A DNA stretch of 51,768 bases from Akkermansia muciniphila (GCA_945888375.1 CAMCZZ010000023.1:1-51768), one strand, 5' to 3'; shown: positions 28,829-39,078, numbered from the stretch's first letter. The notes: a model not told the origin generated them from the sequence alone. A program made the numbers and translations.

Positions 28829-29989
28829 TTAGCCCAGACCGCCGCGGCGGAGCGCCCAGTCCGCCGCCGTGCCCTCGGCCGGTTGGGAGAGAATGGCCTG
28901 CAACGCCTTCGTCTGAGTGGCCGTAGCGTCGCGTCGAGCCGGGTTTTCCAGACAGTCCCGCAACTCGGCCGCCAGCGCCTCGGGGCTCGCCGCACCTTGC
29001 AAATACTCCGGATACATCGGCGCCTTCAGCAGGAGGTTGTTGATGCCCAGGTAGGGGATCTTCACCAGCCAGCGCCCCAGCAAGTAGGTCAACGGATTGG
29101 CGCGGTAAACGATCGCCCCCGGCAGTCCCGCCAGCGCGCAGTGCAGCGACATCGTGCCACTGGAAGTGAGCACCGCCGAGGCCGGCACCGGTGCACCGGT
29201 GTTCGCCACCAACTCCACCCCGGACGGCACTCCGGCCGCCTCAATCACCTCGCGGATCGCCGCGCTCGGATAGATCACCCGCGCCCCGCGTTTTCCGTAG
29301 GCGGCGTGCCCCTCGCGTAGCAAGGGCCAGATGCGCCCCACCGCCTGCTTGCGACTCCCAGGCAGCAAAAGCACGGGCGCCTCCGCATCGAAACGCACCG
29401 GCGGCACATAGTCCTTCGCCAAAAAAGGATGCCCCACAAACTCCACCGGCAATTCGGTGTCGGCATAACACGCCACCTCGAAAGGGAAAATGCAGGCGAG
29501 CGCATCGAGATGCTGCGCCATCTTGAAACGCCGCCCCGCTTTCCAGGCCCAGATCTGGGGCGAGATGTAGAAAAGCAGTTTCACCGGTCCGCCCGCCCGG
29601 GACGCCAGGCCGCGTTCGTTGAGGGTCGCCGCCAGCCGCAGGTTAAAACCCGGGTAATCGACGAAGCACACCGCGCGCGGACGATGCGTCGCGATCCAGG
29701 CGGCGGTGGCATCGAAGAGCGCTTTGAAGAAGGAGTAGTTTTTCAACACCTCCACCAGCCCCACCACCGAGGAGGCGGTAAGGTCGTGCAAGAGCTGCGC
29801 GCCCGCCGCCGCGAGGTGTTTGCCGCCAAGGGCGCAGACCCGCAGCCCGGGCTGCTTCGCGCGCAACTCCGCGACCAGCCGCGCCCCGTGTTCGTCCCCC
29901 GAGTGCTCCCCCGCGATGACGAGTAAATCAACACCACCCGCAGAGGGTCCGGGTAAAAACGGGAGGGAAAGACTTCCGCCCGCCTTCAT
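28829..29989 (-). CDS. lpxB: Lipid-A-disaccharide synthase
   Basis: LpxB joins UDP-diacyl-glucosamine and lipid X to form the lipid A disaccharide at the inner membrane. The 386-residue protein shows LLVIAGEHSGDEHGARLV, FVDYPGFNLRLA, LLFYISPQIWAWKAGRRFKM, VEFVGHPFLAKDYV, LLLPGSRKQAV and TSSGTMSLHCALAGLP, all family blocks. Its presence shows the organism makes lipopolysaccharide. The start overlaps the stop of the upstream oxidoreductase by ATGA. Confidence 0.96.
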   Translation of the reverse strand: MKAGGSLSLPFLPGPSAGGVDLLVIAGEHSGDEHGARLVAELRAKQPGLRVCALGGKHLAAAGAQLLHDLTASSVVGLVEVLKNYSFFKALFDATAAWIATHRPRAVCFVDYPGFNLRLAATLNERGLASRAGGPVKLLFYISPQIWAWKAGRRFKMAQHLDALACIFPFEVACYADTELPVEFVGHPFLAKDYVPPVRFDAEAPVLLLPGSRKQAVGRIWPLLREGHAAYGKRGARVIYPSAAIREVIEAAGVPSGVELVANTGAPVPASAVLTSSGTMSLHCALAGLPGAIVYRANPLTYLLGRWLVKIPYLGINNLLLKAPMYPEYLQGAASPEALAAELRDCLENPARRDATATQTKALQAILSQPAEGTAADWALRRGGLG

Positions 29990-30984
29990 TTCCGCGAAGC
30001 CTTGATCTGCTCGGTAATCTGGATGGCGACTTCCAGCGCGGATTTGGCGAGGGCTGCGCCCACCTTGGGCTGCTTCCGCTCCGCCACGCTCTCCGTGAAA
30101 TGCGCCAGCTCCAGTTTGAGCGGTTCATCCTTTTCGATCGGGATCTCCTGCACCGGGATGGAGCTGGCATCGCCCGCCTTGGCCAGCCCGACCTTCAACT
30201 TCAAACCATAGGTGATCAGCTCGCTCTTTTTCACCAAATGCCCCTTCTGGTTCATGAAATCCAGAGAGAGGTAGGCATCATCCTGAAAGATCCGGATCTC
30301 GCGGTTTTTCTTCAGGCTCATGCGCGAGGCGCTGAGGTTGGCCACGCAGCCGTTCTCGAATTCGATGCGGGCGTTGGCGATATCCTCCGTCTTCGAGAGC
30401 ACGCTGATGCCCACGCTGTCGATCTTGCGAATGGGCGACTTCACCAGCGCGAGCACGATGCCGATGTCATGGATCATCAAATCGAGCACCACCCCGACCT
30501 CGGTGCCGCGCGGGGTGTAGGGCGCGAGGCGCTCAGCCGTCAGGTAGGCCGGACGATCAATGTGCTTCTCCATGAAACTCATCACCGGGTTGAAGTGCTC
30601 GATGTGGCCCACCTGCACGATGCAGCCCCTGGCCTGCGCGGCCGCCAGCACGCGCTCCGCCTCCTCCAGCGTGGCCGTGATGGGCTTCTCAATCAGCAAG
30701 TGGCAGCCGAGCGCGAGCAAAGGGAGCGCCACCTGCTCGTGTTTATCCGTGGGCACGACCACCGAGACGGCATCACACGCGGCCCCGAGCGCCTCGATGG
30801 AATCGAAACGCCGGCAGCCGTGGCGGGCACAAATCTCCACCGCGCGTTCATCATTCGCTTCAAAGATGCCGACGAACTCGACGTTGGGGAGGGCGGCGTA
30901 GATGCGGGCATGGTGCTGGCCGAGCGAGCCGACGCCGGCGACACCGCACTTTACCTTGGGTTTGGGAGAGGAAAACAGGTTCAA
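29986..30984 (-). CDS. Gfo/Idh/MocA family oxidoreductase
   Basis: The 332-residue protein has the Rossmann dinucleotide motif CGVAGVGSLGQHHARIYA, the catalytic-type Lys in LLIEKPITATLEEAERVL and a C-terminal Gfo/Idh/MocA domain with VVLDLMIHDIGIVLALV. Translational overlap with lpxB suggests a role in lipid A or envelope sugar metabolism. In some bacteria a relative, GnnA, oxidises UDP-GlcNAc at C3 to make the diamino sugar of amide-linked lipid A. The partner transaminase GnnB is not in the window, so this assignment is only a possibility. Confidence 0.88.
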   Translation of the reverse strand: MNLFSSPKPKVKCGVAGVGSLGQHHARIYAALPNVEFVGIFEANDERAVEICARHGCRRFDSIEALGAACDAVSVVVPTDKHEQVALPLLALGCHLLIEKPITATLEEAERVLAAAQARGCIVQVGHIEHFNPVMSFMEKHIDRPAYLTAERLAPYTPRGTEVGVVLDLMIHDIGIVLALVKSPIRKIDSVGISVLSKTEDIANARIEFENGCVANLSASRMSLKKNREIRIFQDDAYLSLDFMNQKGHLVKKSELITYGLKLKVGLAKAGDASSIPVQEIPIEKDEPLKLELAHFTESVAERKQPKVGAALAKSALEVAIQITEQIKASRK

Positions 30985-31116
30985 CGGTTAAAAAGGAGCC
31001 GCGAAGTTGCCTGCCGCCCCGCCGGTTTGCGAGCGGGGAAAGTCAACCGGCGCGCGAACCGGACAAGGCATCGGCCCGGATTGGACTTTGGTCCGCTCCC
31101 ATGCACCCTTGGAAAC

Positions 31117-31350
31117 GTGATCGTTATTCGCCGCCTCACCGACCGCCGCCGGGCCTACACCGGTATCTTCCTGCCCGGCGAACCTCCCCGGATCTTTCCG
31201 ACCAACGACGCCGAACACAGCCGCATCCTGGAAATTTATAAACAAGACCGGGCCCACGCCGATATCGTGAATGACTTCTCCGAGTTTGCCCTCGGCGACG
31301 ACCGGCCGCTGCCGCCACCCCGACCGGGCCTCCGCCCGCCCTCGCCTTAG
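31117..31350 (+). CDS. Small hypothetical protein
   Basis: A GTG at 31117 opens a 77-residue frame: VIVIRRLTDRRRAYTGIFLP, then PRIFPTNDAEHSRILEIYKQ and ADIVNDFSEFALGDD, ending Pro-rich. The middle part has a mixed hydrophobic/charged pattern typical of real small proteins. The frame is open further upstream, but that part is the shadow of the oxidoreductase gene. There is no good ribosome-binding site. It sits divergently from the oxidoreductase gene. Confidence 0.5.
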   Translation: MIVIRRLTDRRRAYTGIFLPGEPPRIFPTNDAEHSRILEIYKQDRAHADIVNDFSEFALGDDRPLPPPRPGLRPPSP

Positions 31351-31453
31351 CCAGGAAAATTCAGTTGGACGGCGGAGCAGCGGCCGAGGGGGGCGCAGGG
31401 GCGGGTCCGACAGGCCCCTCCCCGCCCGGAACTAGCGACTGCGGGTGAAAGGC

Positions 31454-34396
31454 TCAGAGCCCGAGGGCGCGATTGAGCAGGCGGGTGAGCTGGCTGGTGC
31501 CGACGGCCTTGAGCGTGCCGTCGAGCACGAGGGGCTCGACCAGAGGCAGAAAACCGTTCGCCGCGGGGGCGGCGGAAGCATCGAGCAGACCGAGCGTGGC
31601 GAGGTTGCGCGCGGTTTCGCCGCCGGCGCCAAAATCGAGCCGCAGGCTCAGCGGTTGGTTAATCAAGGACAGGCCGGGGGCGTTGCCCAAGGAGCCGGAA
31701 CCCTTTAACCGTAACTCGCTGGCGGAGAGGCCGAGGGTATCAATGGCGATGGCGCCATCCGCACCGCGACGGGCGTGGAGATTGAGCTCTTCGTAGGCGA
31801 GGTTGGAGAGGGTGCGGGCGAAGGCGTTGGCGGCCGCCACCTGCTGGGCACGGCGCCCGAGGGCATTATCCCCGGCCACCGCGCCGAGCAGTCCGGCGAT
31901 GGCGCCGAGCTCCTTCGAGCCGGCGAGTTTGGCGTAGCGGTTGGTCTCGAGATTGAGCGCGCGGAGGACACCCTGGCGGCCGGTGAGCTTCACCGTGGCG
32001 GCCGCTCCGGTGGCGGCCGAGACGGGATCGAGACCGGCGCCTTCCAGCGTGGCGGTCAGCCCGAAAGTGCCCTCGAGCGGCACACCAGCGGCAGGGTTGA
32101 GCGCCTTGAGGAGCGGACCGGTGGCGAGGCCCACGGCACCAACCTCGGCGCCGAGTTGGTAGGAGCGGCTGGCCTCGAGCCAACGCAGTAAGCCGGCGAA
32201 CTGGAGCCGGCCGCCGGTGCCGAGCACGGTCTGGAGTTTTTCCAAGGTGGCCTGCTCGCGGCTCAAACCGAGGCGACCGGTGGTGTTGGTGAATTCGAGA
32301 CCGGGCGCATAAACGATGCGGGCGAGGGATAACTCCAGCCAGCCCTGAGTCCCGGCCCAGAGTGGCCCGGCCGGGGAAGGCACGGGCGCGGGGGTAGCGG
32401 AGGCAACCGGGGATGCCTGCGCGGAGGCGGCGGACGGCGCGGGGGCGAGCCCGGCGAAGGCCTGGAGATCGGGCACGTGCAGGTTTTGACTGCCCAGCCT
32501 GGCGGCGATTTGCAGATCGGTATTGGCGGCCGAGGGCGGCGTGGCAGTGACGGCCAGTTCGAGGTCGGAGACGCGCGCGGGATTGGCTTGGCGGACGGTG
32601 AGGGGCAGCTTCGCGGTGATGATCCCGGCGGCATCCCGGTTGACCTCGGCCAGCAGCGTGACCTCGGGCAGCTCGGCGGCGGGCGCGGCTCCGGGCGCGA
32701 CGAGGGCACGCAGACCGGTGAGGCGGAGATCGGCGGAGACCTTTTGGGTATCGCCCGAGGCGATATCGAGCACGAGGAGCGCCTTGCCGGCGCCGAGACG
32801 GGCGAGGCCTCGGAGCGCAGGCTGATCGAGCAAGGCACCGAGCAAGGCGCGGAGCTCCAGCCGGGCGGTGGTGGGCGCGCCGGGTTTTTGAGCGGCGGTG
32901 AGACCGAGGCTGAGTATATCCTGATCGCCAACCTGGAAGCGCAGGCGGGGCAGCTCGACGTCTAGGCCGGCGGGGCTGGCAGTGACGCGCAGACCCTCCA
33001 CGCGGAGGGCGTCGAAGGCCACGAGGGGCGCCTCGCGCGGGCCGTAGCGCACGCCGGGCAAGACAAGCGGATCGATAGTCGTAAGCGCCACGCCCTCCCC
33101 CACCGGACGCAGGCTCCAGGCTCCGGTCACGGAGCCGCCCAAGGAAAGCTCGGGCGCGAAGAGAGCCAACCACGGGGCAGGCAGGCCGTGCAGGCGGACC
33201 TCGACGAGCTCGTCCGCCGGACGCACGGGGGTGAGCTTGCGGCTGGCGGAGGCGAAGGCGAAAGCCTGGCGGGCGGCGACGCTCAACACCGGCTCAGTCC
33301 CGGATGCCACATCGAGCTGGAAAGTGCGCACCCGCGTCTCGTTGGCATCGGCAGCGAGATCGAAACGGGTATCAAGCTGCATCGCGCCGAGCGCGGGCAG
33401 GCCAAGCTTGTCCAGGGAATCGACCAGAATCTGGAGGGCGCCGGCGAGCCGGATGCGTTGGGCCTCGCTCACCCCGAGTTCGCCTTCACCGGTGAGGCGG
33501 ATGGCAGGCAGCACCGGCCGGGGGGAGAAGGGCGCGAGGTCGGCATCGGTGAGGGCGATCTTCCAACGGCCGGGAAGCTCGGTCGCACCGGGAGACCAGC
33601 GGGTCTCGAGCTCGAAGAGGTTTTTCTCCGCGGTGGAGAGACGCGCCCCCCAAGTCTCGCCGTCGCCCTCGCGGGCGAGGGTCACCTCGGTCCGGAGGCT
33701 CGCCGGTTGGCGTAGCGGGCCGCCGGAGGCCAGGGCATCGATCCGGGCCGCAAGGGCGGAGAGTTGACCGGCGGCGTCGAGCGTCGGTTGCAGGAGGACG
33801 GTGGCGGCGAGCTCGCGCGAAGCCTCAGGCTGGAGCTTGATTTTCAGGGTAAAAGCGCCCTGCCGCCCGGCGGCAAGCTCGCCGCCAGAGAGTGAAAAAT
33901 CAACGGCGAGCGGCGTGGGGCCACCGACGCGCAGCACCCCGGCGAGGTCCACGCCGTTGACGGCCAGATCACGAGGCAAAGGCAGGGCGGCGAGCAGGCC
34001 GGCGAAGGGTTTGGGCGGAAGGGTTTCCCCGGGGTCGGCGGCGGACTGCTCGCGGGCGTGAGCGGCGGCGGCGACGGGGTCGTAGTCAACCACGAGGTCG
34101 TGCGCGACGAGGCGGCGCACGTCGATATGGCCGCGAGCGAGGTCGAGCAGCGGGATGTCGGCAGCGAACGCGGGGGCGTGGACCTTGATACCTGCTTGCT
34201 CAAGGCGCAGGCCGCGCAGCGAGGCGCCCCCGAGGCCCACGGCGACATTCTCCACATCACCCTGGCCGGCGAGAGCCCGGCGGGCGGCGGTGGTTTGCAC
34301 GGCCGGAGTCAGCAAGGCGGCGACGAGCAGGCCGAGTAGCACGACCGGGACAACGATCAAGGCGACTATGATTTTGCGGCGGCGGGAGAAGGGCAT
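31454..34396 (-). CDS. AsmA-like membrane-anchored envelope protein
   Basis: The 980-residue protein begins with a basic N-terminus and one span (IIVALIVVPVVLLGLLVAAL). A very long beta-rich periplasmic region follows, with repeating short strands (VENVAVGLGGASLRGLRLEQ, HIDVRRLVAHDLVVDYDP). The C-terminal portion (GVPLEGTFGLTATLEGAG, LNLHARRGADGAIAIDTLGL, SASELRLKGSGSLGN) matches the AsmA-like C-terminal pattern. AsmA-clan proteins are long beta-groove bridges thought to move lipids between membranes. It is 113 bases downstream of tolC but separated by a terminator, so it is probably a separate unit. Confidence 0.82.
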   Translation of the reverse strand: MPFSRRRKIIVALIVVPVVLLGLLVAALLTPAVQTTAARRALAGQGDVENVAVGLGGASLRGLRLEQAGIKVHAPAFAADIPLLDLARGHIDVRRLVAHDLVVDYDPVAAAAHAREQSAADPGETLPPKPFAGLLAALPLPRDLAVNGVDLAGVLRVGGPTPLAVDFSLSGGELAAGRQGAFTLKIKLQPEASRELAATVLLQPTLDAAGQLSALAARIDALASGGPLRQPASLRTEVTLAREGDGETWGARLSTAEKNLFELETRWSPGATELPGRWKIALTDADLAPFSPRPVLPAIRLTGEGELGVSEAQRIRLAGALQILVDSLDKLGLPALGAMQLDTRFDLAADANETRVRTFQLDVASGTEPVLSVAARQAFAFASASRKLTPVRPADELVEVRLHGLPAPWLALFAPELSLGGSVTGAWSLRPVGEGVALTTIDPLVLPGVRYGPREAPLVAFDALRVEGLRVTASPAGLDVELPRLRFQVGDQDILSLGLTAAQKPGAPTTARLELRALLGALLDQPALRGLARLGAGKALLVLDIASGDTQKVSADLRLTGLRALVAPGAAPAAELPEVTLLAEVNRDAAGIITAKLPLTVRQANPARVSDLELAVTATPPSAANTDLQIAARLGSQNLHVPDLQAFAGLAPAPSAASAQASPVASATPAPVPSPAGPLWAGTQGWLELSLARIVYAPGLEFTNTTGRLGLSREQATLEKLQTVLGTGGRLQFAGLLRWLEASRSYQLGAEVGAVGLATGPLLKALNPAAGVPLEGTFGLTATLEGAGLDPVSAATGAAATVKLTGRQGVLRALNLETNRYAKLAGSKELGAIAGLLGAVAGDNALGRRAQQVAAANAFARTLSNLAYEELNLHARRGADGAIAIDTLGLSASELRLKGSGSLGNAPGLSLINQPLSLRLDFGAGGETARNLATLGLLDASAAPAANGFLPLVEPLVLDGTLKAVGTSQLTRLLNRALGL

Positions 34397-34447
34397 GGCG
34401 GAAAGGGTGAAAACGAAAGGATGGCCACAGAAAGGCCGGTCGGCGGC

Positions 34448-34480
34448 AAAAGAAAAGACCCCGGCGGTGGGCGCGGGGTC
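34448..34480 (-). terminator. Terminator of the efflux operon
   Basis: On the minus strand GACCCCG and CGGGGTC pair around a GC-rich loop (34457-34480), followed by TTTTCTTTT. It lies just past the tolC-like stop and ends the marR-adaptor-RND-tolC unit. Confidence 0.8.
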
Positions 34481-34509
34481 CGGAAAAAAAAACGGCCGCG
34501 GAGGCGGGA

Positions 34510-35898
34510 TCAGGGCATAGCGGAGGCCGTGACCGGATCGGACTCGCCGACGGCCTTGCGCACGGTGGCCAGGGCGATGGTGTGGCGGTAGTTGGCCTCG
34601 AGGCGGTTCAGGCTGGCCTCGGTGAGGGCTTGGCGGGCCTGCAGCACGTCGAGCTGGGTGGCGGCGCCGTTGCGGTAGCGCACATCGGCAAGACGGAGGG
34701 CCTCCTCGGCCTGGCCGACGACCTTGGCGGCGGCCTCGGCGAGCTCGGCCGCCTCCTGCAGGGAGGAAAGCGCGCGGCGCACCTCCACCTCGACCGCGAG
34801 AGTCTGCTCGGCGACGCTGAGCCGGGCCTGGTTCAACTGGGCGCGGGCCTGGACGACCTTGCCGCGGGTGCGGGCGCCGTCGAAAAGTGCCCAGCTCGCC
34901 TCGACCCCAGCGGTCCAGCCGTCGAGGGAGTCATTGAGGGAGTTGGAGGTGCTCCGTTTAACGCCCTCGTAGCCGCCGGTGACATAGATCTCGGGCAGGT
35001 AGTCGGCCTTCGACACGGTCACGCCGGACTCGCGGGCGCGCCGGATCTGCTCGAGGCGCAGGAGTTCGGGGCGGCGGGCCTTGGCGGCGGAGAGGGAGGC
35101 CTGCAGCTCATAGGCCACCGGGTGATACTCCAGGGTGCCGGTAAACGCGGGCACTTTTTTCAAATCGGAACCAAAGCCGCCCTGGTAGCCGAGGGCGGCG
35201 CGGAGTTCGTCGATGGCGATGCGCAGGCCGTTGCGCGCGCTGATGAGTGCGGGCTGGGCGTTGGCCAAGGCGACCTCGGCGGTGAGCACCTCGAAATGCG
35301 ATACCGAGCCGGCCTCGAAGCGGTTCTTCGCCGTCAGGAGCTGCTCTTTCAGCAAGGCCACCCCCTGTTCCTGCACCTGGATGCGTTCCCGGTTCAGCAA
35401 CACGTCAGCAAAGCGGGTGCGCACGAGCAGGAGGACCTCGTTGACCACGGCCTCGATCTCGAATACGGCGGCGGAGCGGGTGGTCTTGGCGGCATCGAGC
35501 GCGGCGCCCACGCCGCCACCGCTGTAAACCAGCTGCCGCACGATGATGGCGGCGCGCCAATTCTGGTAGTTGACCGGCACGCCGGCGCGGGCCTCGGACA
35601 GACTCCGGGCGTCGCGCGAGTAGCCGACGGTGGCGGCGACATTGGGAATGGCCTGGGCGCGGACCTCGACGATCAAGCCCTCCTGCTCGCGCAGGCGTTC
35701 GCGGGCCTGGCGGATGGCGAAGTTGTTCTCCAAGGCGAAGACCAGGGCCTGGTCGAGGGTGAGCACATCGGGCACGGCGGGGACGACCGGGGCGGGCGCG
35801 GGCGGCGGCTCGGGCTGAAGGGCCTCGACAAAGGGCAACACGTCGGCGGACGCGGAGGCGGCCAACAGGCCGGCGGCGAAAAGGGCGGTGCGTTTCAT
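34510..35898 (-). CDS. TolC-family outer membrane efflux protein
   Basis: The 462-residue protein has a signal peptide (MKRTALFAAGLLAASASA, cleaved before DVLPF). It shows the duplicated TolC layout: LTLDQALVFALENNFAIRQA opens the first half and ELLRLEQIRRARESGVTVSK the second, each with long amphipathic helices. It forms the outer-membrane exit duct for the RND pump encoded 15 bases upstream. The substrate is unknown. Confidence 0.93.
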   Translation of the reverse strand: MKRTALFAAGLLAASASADVLPFVEALQPEPPPAPAPVVPAVPDVLTLDQALVFALENNFAIRQARERLREQEGLIVEVRAQAIPNVAATVGYSRDARSLSEARAGVPVNYQNWRAAIIVRQLVYSGGGVGAALDAAKTTRSAAVFEIEAVVNEVLLLVRTRFADVLLNRERIQVQEQGVALLKEQLLTAKNRFEAGSVSHFEVLTAEVALANAQPALISARNGLRIAIDELRAALGYQGGFGSDLKKVPAFTGTLEYHPVAYELQASLSAAKARRPELLRLEQIRRARESGVTVSKADYLPEIYVTGGYEGVKRSTSNSLNDSLDGWTAGVEASWALFDGARTRGKVVQARAQLNQARLSVAEQTLAVEVEVRRALSSLQEAAELAEAAAKVVGQAEEALRLADVRYRNGAATQLDVLQARQALTEASLNRLEANYRHTIALATVRKAVGESDPVTASAMP

Positions 35899-35913
35899 GG
35901 CGGTGGCGAGGAT

Positions 35914-38900
35914 TTAGGCGGCAGGGTTGAGGGCGGGCTCGGCAGGGGGAGCCTCAGGCGAGGGCGACCGGTTCCGGGAGTGGTCCTTGGCGATCAGCAT
36001 GTAGAGGGAAGGCAGGACGAGCAGGGTGAAAATCGTGCCGATGGTCATGCCGCCGACCAGCACGAGACCGATCGAATTACGCGCGGCGGCACCCGGTCCG
36101 GTGACGAGGGTAAGGGGGAAATGGCCGACGACGGTCGCCACGGTGGTCATAAGAATGGGGCGCAGGCGGGTCAGCGAGGCCTCGCGAATGGCCGCCAGCT
36201 TGGGGCGGCCCTGCTCTTGCAGCACGTTGGCGAACTCGACGATCAGGATGCCATTCTTCGCGATCAGGCCGACGAGCGTGACCAGGCCGACCTGGGCGTA
36301 GATATTCATCGTGGTGGTCCATCCGTCGGTCCAGAAGGCGAGGTTCGGGTTGGGCATCTTCAGGAAGGTGAAGAGCAGGGCGCCGAAGAGCGCGAGGGGC
36401 ACCGACCCCAGGAGGATGACGAAGGGATCGCGGAAGGAATTAAACTGCGCGGCGAGCACCAGGAAAATCAGGACCACGGCCAGACCCAGCGCGGGCAGAA
36501 ACTTATTGCCCTCGGTGCGGAGCTGGCGGGATTCCCCGGTGTAATCGATCACATAACCCTTGGGGAGAATCTTGGCCGCCTCATCCTCGAGAAAACGCAA
36601 CCCCTCATCCAGCGGCACGATGCAGACGCCGGAAATGGAGACGGCGTTGAGCTGCTGGAAGCGGTTGAGCGAGCGCGGGACGACGGAGTTCTGAATGGTC
36701 GCGACCGTGCTGAGCGGGATAAGCGATCCGTTCGGACCGGTGACGTAGATATCCTTTAACTGCTCGGCGTTGAGCCGGTCACCGCGCTTGATCTGGGGGA
36801 TAACCTTGTAGCTGCGGCCCTCGATATTGAAGCGGTTGACGAAATTGCCGCCTACGGCTGCGCCCACGTCGGCGCCGACCTGCTGGAGATTCAGGCCGAG
36901 CGCGGCGACCTTGTCGCGGTCGATCACGATTTCGGACTGGGGCTGGTCGATCTTGACGTCGATGATCGGAGGGAAGGCGAATTTACCGCTCTCCATCGCG
37001 CGTTTCTGGAGCTCTTCCGCAAACACCAGCACTTGCTCGCTGGGAGCGGTGGATGCCAGGACGAACTCGACCGGGAACTGGCCGCCGCCGGGTAGCGCGG
37101 GGGGCGTCACGGCGAACATCTGGATACCCGGAATCGTGCCCAGCTTGGCCTGCACCTCGGGGAGAATTTGAAAAACGGAGCGCTGGCGCTCGCTCCAGGG
37201 CTTTACCACCAGGCCGCCAAAACCGGAGGTTGGGTTGGTGATTTGGAAAGTGAAGTCGGTCTCGGACACGCTGCGGAAGGCCTCGCCGGCGGCGGCGGCA
37301 TAGCGGCTGGTCTGGTCGAGGGTGTTGTTCGCCCCGGTATTCATGATGCCGAAGATCACGCCCTGGTCCTCGGCGGGGGCGAGTTCGGTGGGGGACAGCT
37401 TGAACATCGGCAATGCGAGCAGCACCACCACGATCCAGATCGTGTAAACGAAGGGACGGTTGGCGAGGGTGCCATCGAGCACGCCGGAATAGGCCCCCTT
37501 CACCCTTTCGAAAAGGGCATTCACCTTGGCCGGGAAACCAGTGTGGGACGCGCCCGGGCGAAGGAGCTTCGCCGACATCATTGGCGAGAGGGTCAAGGCC
37601 ACCACACCCGAGATCGTGACCGCGCCGGCCAGGGTAAAGGCAAACTCGCGGAATAGGGCGCCGGTAAGCCCGCCCTGCAAGCCGATGGGCGCATAGACCG
37701 AGGCCAGCGTGATGGTCATGGCGATGACCGGACCGACCAGTTCGCGCGCGCCTAGGAGGGACGCCTCCAGCGGGGATTTACCCTCGCTGATGTGGCGTTC
37801 GACGTTCTCGACCACCACGATGGCATCGTCCACCACCAGGCCGACCGCCAACACGATGGCGAGCAGGGTGAGCAGATTGATGGTGAAACCGAGGGCCTGC
37901 ATCAGGAACACCGCCCCGATGAGGGATACCGGGATGGCGACCACGGGCACGAGCACCGAGCGGAAGGAACCCAGGAAGAAAAAGATCACGACCACCACGA
38001 TCAGAAGGGTCTCGATCAGGGTTTTCACCACATCGTGGATCGCGTCGTTGATGTATTCCGTGGAATCGTAGGCCACCCGGGTTTCGAGGCCGGTGGGCAG
38101 CTCGCGGGCGATGGCGACCATCTCGGCGCGGATGCGTTTGATAACGTCGATGGAATTGGCGTTGGGCAGGACGTAGATACCCATGAACACGGCGGTCTGG
38201 CCGGAGAAGCGCACCTCGGTGTTGTAATCCTCGGCCCCGAGCACGACATCGGCGATGTCCTGCAGGCGGACGATCACGCCGCCGGACTCGAGCACGACGA
38301 GTTGCCGGAACTCCTCGACGGTCTTCAGATCGGTATTGGCGGTCAGGTTGACCTGAATCAGCGAGCCCTTGGTTTCGCCGACGGCGGCGAGGTAGTTATT
38401 GCTGGCGAGGGCGGCTCGGACCCGGGCGGGGCTCAGGTTAAAGGCGGCCATGCGCTCGGGCTTCAGCCATATACGCATGGCGAAGGTGCGGGCGCCCAGC
38501 ACCTCGGCGCGTTGCACGCCGGGGACGGCAGTGAGGCGGGGCTGGACGACGCGCACGAGATAGTCGGTGATCTCGTTCTGCCGGAGCACGTCGGATTTGA
38601 AGTTGAGGTAAGCGGCGGCGAACTGGCTGTCGGCCGAGACGATGTTAAGGACCGGCAACTCGGCCTCGGGCGGCAGGTCGCCGCGGACCTTGTTCACCTT
38701 TGAGCTGATTTCAGACAGCGCCTTGTTGGCCTCGTAGTTTAGCTTCAACCGGGCAGTGATGGTGGACACGCCTTGGGCGCTGCTGGATTGAAGATAATCG
38801 ATGCCGTCGGACTCGGCGATGGCGCGCTCCAGCGGAGTCGTGATGAAACCGCGCACCAGCTCGGCACTGGCGCCGACATAGGCGGTGGTGACGGTGATGG

Positions 38901-39033
38901 AGGCGTTCTCGCTCCGCGGATACTGGCGGACATTAAGCGAGCTGTAGGCCTGCAAACCGGCGATAATGATCACGAGGCTGACCACAATCGCCAGCACGGG
39001 CCGGCGGATGAAAATATCGGTAAAGGAATTCAT
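35914..39033 (-). CDS. RND-family multidrug efflux transporter (HAE-1/AcrB type)
   Basis: This 1039-residue inner-membrane proton antiporter has the expected 12-span, two-pore-domain layout. It starts NSFTDIFIRRPVLAIVVSLV. Key features are the TM4 acidic pair in LAVGLVVDDAIVVVENVERH, the FFFLGSFRSVLVPVVAIPVS segment and, late in the protein, VGLIAKNGILIVEFAN and LTRLRPILMTTVATVVG. It works with the adaptor (45 bases upstream) and TolC-like protein (15 bases downstream). Full length with no break. Substrate range cannot be read from sequence. Confidence 0.96.
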   Translation of the reverse strand: MNSFTDIFIRRPVLAIVVSLVIIIAGLQAYSSLNVRQYPRSENASITVTTAYVGASAELVRGFITTPLERAIAESDGIDYLQSSSAQGVSTITARLKLNYEANKALSEISSKVNKVRGDLPPEAELPVLNIVSADSQFAAAYLNFKSDVLRQNEITDYLVRVVQPRLTAVPGVQRAEVLGARTFAMRIWLKPERMAAFNLSPARVRAALASNNYLAAVGETKGSLIQVNLTANTDLKTVEEFRQLVVLESGGVIVRLQDIADVVLGAEDYNTEVRFSGQTAVFMGIYVLPNANSIDVIKRIRAEMVAIARELPTGLETRVAYDSTEYINDAIHDVVKTLIETLLIVVVVIFFFLGSFRSVLVPVVAIPVSLIGAVFLMQALGFTINLLTLLAIVLAVGLVVDDAIVVVENVERHISEGKSPLEASLLGARELVGPVIAMTITLASVYAPIGLQGGLTGALFREFAFTLAGAVTISGVVALTLSPMMSAKLLRPGASHTGFPAKVNALFERVKGAYSGVLDGTLANRPFVYTIWIVVVLLALPMFKLSPTELAPAEDQGVIFGIMNTGANNTLDQTSRYAAAAGEAFRSVSETDFTFQITNPTSGFGGLVVKPWSERQRSVFQILPEVQAKLGTIPGIQMFAVTPPALPGGGQFPVEFVLASTAPSEQVLVFAEELQKRAMESGKFAFPPIIDVKIDQPQSEIVIDRDKVAALGLNLQQVGADVGAAVGGNFVNRFNIEGRSYKVIPQIKRGDRLNAEQLKDIYVTGPNGSLIPLSTVATIQNSVVPRSLNRFQQLNAVSISGVCIVPLDEGLRFLEDEAAKILPKGYVIDYTGESRQLRTEGNKFLPALGLAVVLIFLVLAAQFNSFRDPFVILLGSVPLALFGALLFTFLKMPNPNLAFWTDGWTTTMNIYAQVGLVTLVGLIAKNGILIVEFANVLQEQGRPKLAAIREASLTRLRPILMTTVATVVGHFPLTLVTGPGAAARNSIGLVLVGGMTIGTIFTLLVLPSLYMLIAKDHSRNRSPSPEAPPAEPALNPAA

Positions 39034-39078
39034 GGTAGGTGCAGCGCGTCAGGAAGCGGGGGGCGCGGGGACGACGGC

